Below are positions 59,617-64,000 of a stretch of DNA of 64,000 nt, in pieces. The number at the start of each line of letters is the position of its first letter. Positions within the stretch are counted from its first letter, which is position 1. The stretch lies in contig JAENRP010000063.1 of the NCBI GenBank assembly GCA_024741835.1, positions 62,001 through 126,000 on the forward strand. Reading direction: 5' to 3'. The translations under genes and the position numbers were made by a program. The notes under the pieces were generated by a model. It was not told the DNA's origin, searched no databases, and saw only the letters and a program-made list of their open reading frames with translations. The stretch comes from Diplocarpon mali. Its lineage: Eukaryota; Ascomycota; Leotiomycetes; Helotiales; Drepanopezizaceae.

Positions 59617-60104
59617 ATGACAAGAGAAGAGAGACCGCCAACTGAGACCACAGTACTGACAATTGGAGTAGCTACCAAGAAACCTGCCGAGGAAGAGAAC
59701 AAGGCTGGAAATGCTACCACCTCCGCAGGGTTGGCTGCTACGAGTGCCACCGGCAAAAAGGGTAAGGGTGCAACTGGCCTCACATCTTCTACAAAGAACG
59801 GAACTAACTTCCAAGACAAAGAAGGGAAATTCGAATTGCTTCATACTGGGTGTTCGTTGCTTTACTGATGAGTATTCAGTCATCAGCCGCTACCTCCCAG
59901 GTCACAGCTCAGAAGGCAGATCACATTGATGATGAACAACTCGTTACTCTTATTGAAGCGTTGACGGGTATTAATATTGGTATTATTGGCTTGCGAGCTC
60001 TTCTGCAGCTCGTATCTTGCCATAAGGAGAGCGTGACTGTTGCTGCTGGTGCAGAAACTATAACTTTATATCCCTCAGTCATCCTAACACAATCAAACAC
60101 CTGA
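59617..60104 (+). CDS. possible small two-exon gene of unknown function
   Basis: ATG at 59617 opens a hydrophilic, K/E/A/T-rich segment (IGVATKKPAEEENKAGNATT). A candidate intron, 59762-59886 (GTAAGG...ATCAG, with a CTGAT site), joins in phase to a frame open to 60104 (DDEQLVTLIEALTGINIGII, then ETITLYPSVILTQSNT). The unspliced first exon would instead stop at 59868. No family is recognised; the model rests on splice consensus and frame only, so it may be wrong or part of a longer gene. Confidence 0.28.
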
Positions 60105-60212
60105 CTTATTAGGACATACGCCTTCAATACAACGCGCACCTTGTGATTTTCCTACTCTCTTTGGTAACTCAAGAACTCAAAATGCTATGTAGGAATTTGT
60201 AAAATATCCGTC

Positions 60213-60423
60213 ATGACTCAGACGGTTAGACTGACAACTATCCATGCCGCTAGTCCACCTCCATCAGATATCAACCCTGCCGGGGCTACGAGCTTCACCG
60301 TGGATGTAGGTAAAGCCATATATTCTCCTATGTTATCCCTGCAAGATATACTAGCTGACGTTTCTCTAGACAAAGGCAGATGGGAAAGCTGCGGAAGCAG
60401 GTTTAGCTGACGCAGCTGCTTAA
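60213..60423 (+). CDS. possible 48-aa spliced small protein
   Basis: ATG at 60213 and 31 codons to 60305, then a 64-bp intron 60306-60369 (GTAGGT...TTCTCTAG with a GCTGAC branch site). An in-phase 54-base exon follows, coding TKADGKAAEAGLADAAA and a stop at 60421-60423. The splice signals are good, but the product is short and unrecognised. It could also be the 3' end of the gene starting at 59617, in which case another intron would be needed. Confidence 0.33.
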
Positions 60424-60649
60424 ATATTTATTGAATCACATATTATACTTTTAATTCATGTACAGGGTAAACGTGCCAGAATAAGAGCATCAAATTTGGA
60501 AGGATAGGGTTATCTAGAAATTTTCATTAACAAATCACAGAAACCCAAATAAAAATTTGCAACTGCATTCCAATTTGTAGATACTATGTGGATCATATCT
60601 AGTTACCGCGTGAAGAGTGATATCAGCGCGGTACATACTTCCTTGAAAT

Positions 60650-61043
60650 CTAATTTGGCAAGGGCTTTAAATATATTAGAGGCTTGGCCGCTGTTATGTC
60701 AATGGAAGCAAGTGCAGATAGATAGTCAATCTGCCGACTCATTCGCTCTTGAAGTAATTTTTTAAGCGAGGAAAACACACTCAGGGGCTCGCTTAGCATA
60801 CTCCGTTCTCCACTTATCATCATATGGAAGAGCTCACAGTTTTTTCCAAGAAGCAAGACTGGTCTGGGAAATGTTTTGAAGGCCGAGATTCAAAACATAC
60901 ATAGGAGAATCTATGAATATGCCGCATGGTGCCAGCCGAACGGCATCTTTATGGCACTTATTGTCTGAGGTGTACTCTTCACTATTTTCTAGGATACTGG
61001 AAACTGTAACGAGTGTTACTACGGTCAAGAAACGGTTATTCAT
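60650..61043 (-). pseudogene. possible small secreted protein gene broken by a one-base shift
   Basis: ATG at 61043 opens a frame with a signal-peptide-like start (MNNRFLTVVTLVTVSS) and two later Cys, which stops at 60834. An overlapping frame then runs to 60650 with NCELFHMMISGERS and SSLKKLLQERMSRQIDYLSA. The two would be continuous if a run of six A on the minus strand (60845-60840) had a different length. This suggests either a recent frameshift or a sequencing slip. The family is unknown. Confidence 0.33.
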
Positions 61044-62270
61044 AACCTGCCATTAAAAAGCTTGTACATCAGATTACGCATCCTGTTCATCTATCAAAAC
61101 CGGCTCATGACTGGGCAGGGGCGACATGGACGACATAGCCGACAGCTGATGAGTCGTTTAAGATATATGAGGCTCTCCTTTGATAACAATTCAGAGCGAT
61201 TATGGTTTAGATTACTCTACAAAGTGTGATCGTAATTTATCCCCTGATTAGTCGGTCAGTGCCTTTGCGTCTAGCCTCAACCAGCGCTCTGATTTCATTT
61301 ATTTGAATTTGGGATGATAGCTTCGTTATAGTGAAGCAAGGCGGCTGTCATAGCCACGAAATTACCGATTACAATGCCTTTATTACTTTTGAAGTGAAGC
61401 GAACGGATTGCCCTGGGAGAAACGCAGGAGCCGGAGAGAATTGCCATAGGAGAGGCGGGGGGGTGACATCTGTGAGATGTTACGATGTTCTAGCTAATAG
61501 AATTCCGAGACCACAGGCTCTGCGCCGCGAAGAATGAAAACAGACTTGCGCATCGCTTGTGGTATAAATCGTCTCAAGAATTGGTGACGACGGTCCCTGG
61601 GTGGCGAGGGCTTTTAGCGAAGCTAAATGTATGAGCAGAACTAAAGTGTACGATGGAAATCCGGATCATCACTCGCACTACGCACTGAATATGAACAATC
61701 GGTCCATATATTTCATGCAAGTCCCAGACCTTGAAAATAAACTTTTAGTGTTGAATGCAGTCATAACATAGCTCACGACTACGCAGCGAACATCAACTTC
61801 CTTCTCGCATACAATTATAACCTTCCCCAGACTCTAGAAAAATCTGTAATGGAAGAAAAGATACCTGAGGTAGGCGAAGCGCGGAAAAGGCGCAGAAGTG
61901 GCGGTAACCCGGGAAGGCCGGGCAAGAAGGCAAATATAACGATGTTCGAGAATGTCGAGTTTGGATGCAAATATAGTACCTTAGCTATGCTCAATATATT
62001 CCAAGACCGAGGTAATCTCCGTAAGGACTTGATCTAAAACCCAAGCCAGCGGGGTGCTAGAGCGGGGTTTAGCCGGCAAACGCACCGCCACCTAGGACGC
62101 CTACATACAAGATCGCATGTCAATAACGCTCGCCCACCTAGTAAACTTCAACAGCCAGCCCTTTTCGCCGCACATATCTGCCGCGCTCTGTAAGGATATC
62201 CATATCTGGATTATTACCATACTAATTTACTTGCAGTGCTCAGGCGACAACGTGAATCCTCATCATCGTC
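61044..62270. other. intergenic region with a short basic open frame
   Basis: No supported gene. A 62-codon plus-strand frame at 61849-62037 contains KRRRSGGNPGRPGKKAN, which resembles an AT-hook (GRPGK), but has no visible partner exon. It may be a relic or chance. The last part holds the promoter of the Pkr1 gene. Confidence 0.3.
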
Positions 62271-62723
62271 ATGTCTGCCTTCGTCGCCGACCTTGTGCAG
62301 TCCATCTTTACACCTGGTCCTACTCCAACCCTGCTCGTTGCGACGAATGTCACCTTTGCGTCTCTCCAAGCTGTACTCTTGCTTCTCCTCATCGCAACCT
62401 TCAGCATCCACTTCGTTATCCTCTCCGTTTTGAGCGCTGGGCTATGGTGGTCAATAAACTGGTTTGTCAGCGAGCTCAAGGCAGCGCAATTACGGGAACA
62501 AGGGAATAAACGCAAGATCGAGGAGTCTGGTCAGGGCGGCGACAGTGATACGGATGCGGAGACTGTCATCGATACGGGAAACGTCGTCCCTGGCAGTAAC
62601 GAGGTCGAGATTCTGGAGCAGAGTGGGGAACTCAGAGATCGCGGCAATTCAAGAGGTGGCATATCTGAAAACAGCACCGAAGATGAGTGGGAGCGGGTAT
62701 CGGAGAACGAGAAGGACAGATGA
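62271..62723 (+). CDS. PKR1: V-type ATPase assembly factor Pkr1 (150 aa)
   Basis: Intact single-exon gene. Pkr1 is an ER membrane protein that helps assemble the V0 sector of the vacuolar ATPase. The family landmarks are present at the N-terminus: VQSIFTPGPTPTLLVATNV (residues 9-27), then two membrane segments (about 20-43 and 46-68) with IHFVILSVLSAGLWWSINWF. The rest is a hydrophilic, acidic, low-complexity tail (DSDTDAETVIDTGN, TEDEWERVSENEKDR), usual in the family. Length is slightly above the yeast protein. It lies about 0.4 kb upstream of SmD1 on the same strand, transcribed separately. Confidence 0.9.
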   Translation: MSAFVADLVQSIFTPGPTPTLLVATNVTFASLQAVLLLLLIATFSIHFVILSVLSAGLWWSINWFVSELKAAQLREQGNKRKIEESGQGGDSDTDAETVIDTGNVVPGSNEVEILEQSGELRDRGNSRGGISENSTEDEWERVSENEKDR

Positions 62724-63007
62724 AGGACATGAGGGGATTCGTGGAGGCTCCCGCTGGCAGTTTTTGTCATTATACCCAACCTGGCTGTGTCAGGAGTTTA
62801 CATGTTATAGCAATGTGGGGAGCAATGCCAGTCCTCCTAATTTGTCCTCCTAATTTGTCCAGGGACTTTGAAGGGTTTCGAGTTACATGGATTAAACCGA
62901 GCATCAGCCTCAACCGAGTTTCGGTCAAGTTGACCGTGCTATTCATCTTTGATAGCCTGAAACATTCCTGAATGACGGAGTGGGAAGATTCCACACTTTC
63001 AATCAAA

Positions 63008-63016
63008 TCACGTGAC
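63008..63016. promoter_or_regulatory. TCACGTGAC palindromic box upstream of SmD1
   Basis: A CACGTG core at 63009-63014, about 130 bp before the SmD1 ATG. This matches the E-box/Cbf1-type site often found in promoters of fungal housekeeping genes. A binding role here is inferred. Confidence 0.35.
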
Positions 63017-63146
63017 TTCAAATGCCCGCAACTATGAGCGCGGCGCCCTATCACGCCAATTTTCATTAACCCCCACACGCCCAACACCGCCATCACGCAA
63101 CAAAGGGAAACTTGGTGCCAAAATTTGCGCTTAAGTGAAACTCAAG

Positions 63147-63687
63147 ATGAAGCTCGTCAGGTAAGCGTCATCCCCAAACTTGGCTTTCTCAAGGCACAAG
63201 CTGAGCTTTTTTCCTCAAGGCTGCCGCGCGAAGCTCCTGACTGACTTTGCTACGTCTGGCAGATTCTTGATGAAGTGCGCGAATGAGACGGTCACAATCG
63301 AGCTCAAGAATGGTAAAATTCTGACATGCCCCGATTGATTACCCCGCTAAAGGGTGGGAAGGAACGATAATCCACGGCACAATCACATCCGTATCTCCTC
63401 AGATGAATACGGCTTTGCGCACCGTCAAGATGACCCAGCGTGGCCGCGATCCGATCTCTCTCGATACAATCAATCTGCGTGGCTCGACAATCAGATATTA
63501 TATCCTTCCCGACTCGTTGCCCCTGGACACACTCTTGATTGACGATGCGCCAAAACCCAAGAACAAAGCCAGAAAGGAGGTCGCTGACAGAGGCGGTGCG
63601 AGAGGTGGAAGAGGTCGCGGTGGCCCAAGAGGAAGAGGCGGATTCCGAGGCGGACGTGGTAGAGGTGGCGGCGGCCGAGGATTTTGA
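63147..63687 (+). CDS. SMD1: small nuclear ribonucleoprotein SmD1
   Basis: Three exons: 63147-63160, 63263-63312 and 63362-63687, coding 129 aa. SmD1 is one of the seven Sm proteins that ring the Sm site of U1, U2, U4 and U5 snRNAs in the spliceosome. [20 protein letters not shown] and [20 protein letters not shown] are the Sm1 motif. [19 protein letters not shown] is the Sm2 motif. The C-terminal tail from about residue 98 is an Arg-Gly repeat ([20 protein letters not shown]), the usual site of arginine methylation. The first exon is only 14 bases. The start is fixed by the conserved MKLVRF. All splice sites are GT-AG and phases agree. Confidence 0.96.
63161..63262 (+). other. SmD1 intron 1
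   Basis: 102 bp, GTAAGC...CTGGCAG with a CTGAC branch-like site. It interrupts the fifth codon. Confidence 0.93.
63313..63361 (+). other. SmD1 intron 2
   Basis: 49 bp, GTAAAA...GGGAAG. It interrupts the glycine codon of the conserved KNG turn. Confidence 0.9.
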
Positions 63688-64000
63688 GATGATACTGGGA
63701 CTGGGAAGTGATATGGGCCGGTTTACGAAATGATCTGAGCAGTTTTTGCCATAAGCTACCCATGATTGCACTGGACTCGAGGCATCGAGCCAAGTCATGG
63801 ATAGACTATGGACTAGTAGGCGTTAATGGGCACAAAAACAAGGTCATATCAATACTTTGCCAGGATACTCGGTTTTTATCTTGAAATGATAAACTAATTC
63901 CCGTATGGCGTACGCCATATTCTGACAATCTGAAGCTTTTCCCACCCGGCCGTCATTCCGCTGGTACCAACTGTGTCGACAGCCCACCCATTCCCCCACT
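63688..64000. other. SmD1 3' flank
   Basis: No gene is seen. It holds a perfect 16-bp palindrome TATGGCGTACGCCATA at 63904-63919 of unknown meaning. Confidence 0.5.

Noticed and set aside
59544..59883. Two minus-strand 91-codon frames
   Set aside because: They mirror the K/E/A/T-rich plus-strand exon candidate and show no independent support.
62214..62515. Minus-strand and alternate-frame reading of the Pkr1 locus
   Set aside because: The plus-strand 150-aa frame has clear Pkr1 family landmarks; the others are shadows.
63304..63798. 164-codon minus-strand frame over SmD1
   Set aside because: Antisense to the conserved SmD1 exon and its RG tail; its S/T/A runs are the reverse of the Arg-Gly codons.

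Overview
The window comes from a filamentous ascomycete (Pezizomycotina-type) nuclear genome. Evidence for this is short introns (about 47-125 bp) with GT...AG ends and CTRAY branch sites, eukaryotic housekeeping genes, fungal Ty3/gypsy and Ty1/copia elements, and a bipartite composition. Bases 1-40321 are very AT-rich, dense in TpA, and contain almost no intact reading frame. Bases 40322-64000 are ordinary gene-bearing DNA with one well-preserved retrotransposon. The left part looks like repeat-induced point mutation (RIP): once-coding frames can still be followed for hundreds of codons, and nearly all their stops are TAA/TAG where CAA, CAG or TGG would be expected.

Left part, in order: a minus-strand copia pol remnant (about 0.2-3.3 kb) followed by a nine-copy cluster of a 23-bp motif; a minus-strand gypsy remnant cut off after RNase H (about 5.9-9.5 kb); a 246-bp direct repeat (9648-9893) whose partner lies at 25153-25398. 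Between those repeats lie two tandem, mutually related long decayed frames of unknown family (10.2-13.7 and 14.2-17.6 kb) and a further minus-strand gypsy gag-pol (about 18-25 kb). Next come a copia 3' end (26.5-27.7 kb), a chromodomain gypsy element with 307-bp LTRs (27711-35258) inserted inside a copia LTR, the internal region of that copia (35345-39499), and its 3' LTR (39500-40321), which carries a 276-bp TA-flanked inverted-repeat element (39694-39969).

Right part: a GT-B glycosyltransferase-like gene (minus, 41063-42616); a nearly complete gypsy element on the minus strand with 132-bp LTRs and a CCAAG target duplication (43646-51404); a secreted cysteine-rich repeat protein with one intron (53518-54362, plus); a four-exon electron-transfer flavoprotein:ubiquinone oxidoreductase (55945-57987, minus); several weak small-gene candidates (59.6-62.0 kb); the V-ATPase assembly factor Pkr1 (62271-62723, plus); and the snRNP core protein SmD1 in three exons (63147-63687, plus).

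The host genes do not form a pathway together. They are independent housekeeping genes (mitochondrial electron transfer, V-ATPase assembly, splicing) beside a repeat island. The most novel material is in the repeat island: the pair of unknown paralogous frames bracketed with a gypsy gag-pol by direct repeats, a 23-bp near-palindromic motif present at least 34 times across several element families, and an antisense cysteine-containing frame in the chromodomain element. No tRNA, rRNA or CRISPR array was seen. A 48-base run of N lies at 10080-10127.
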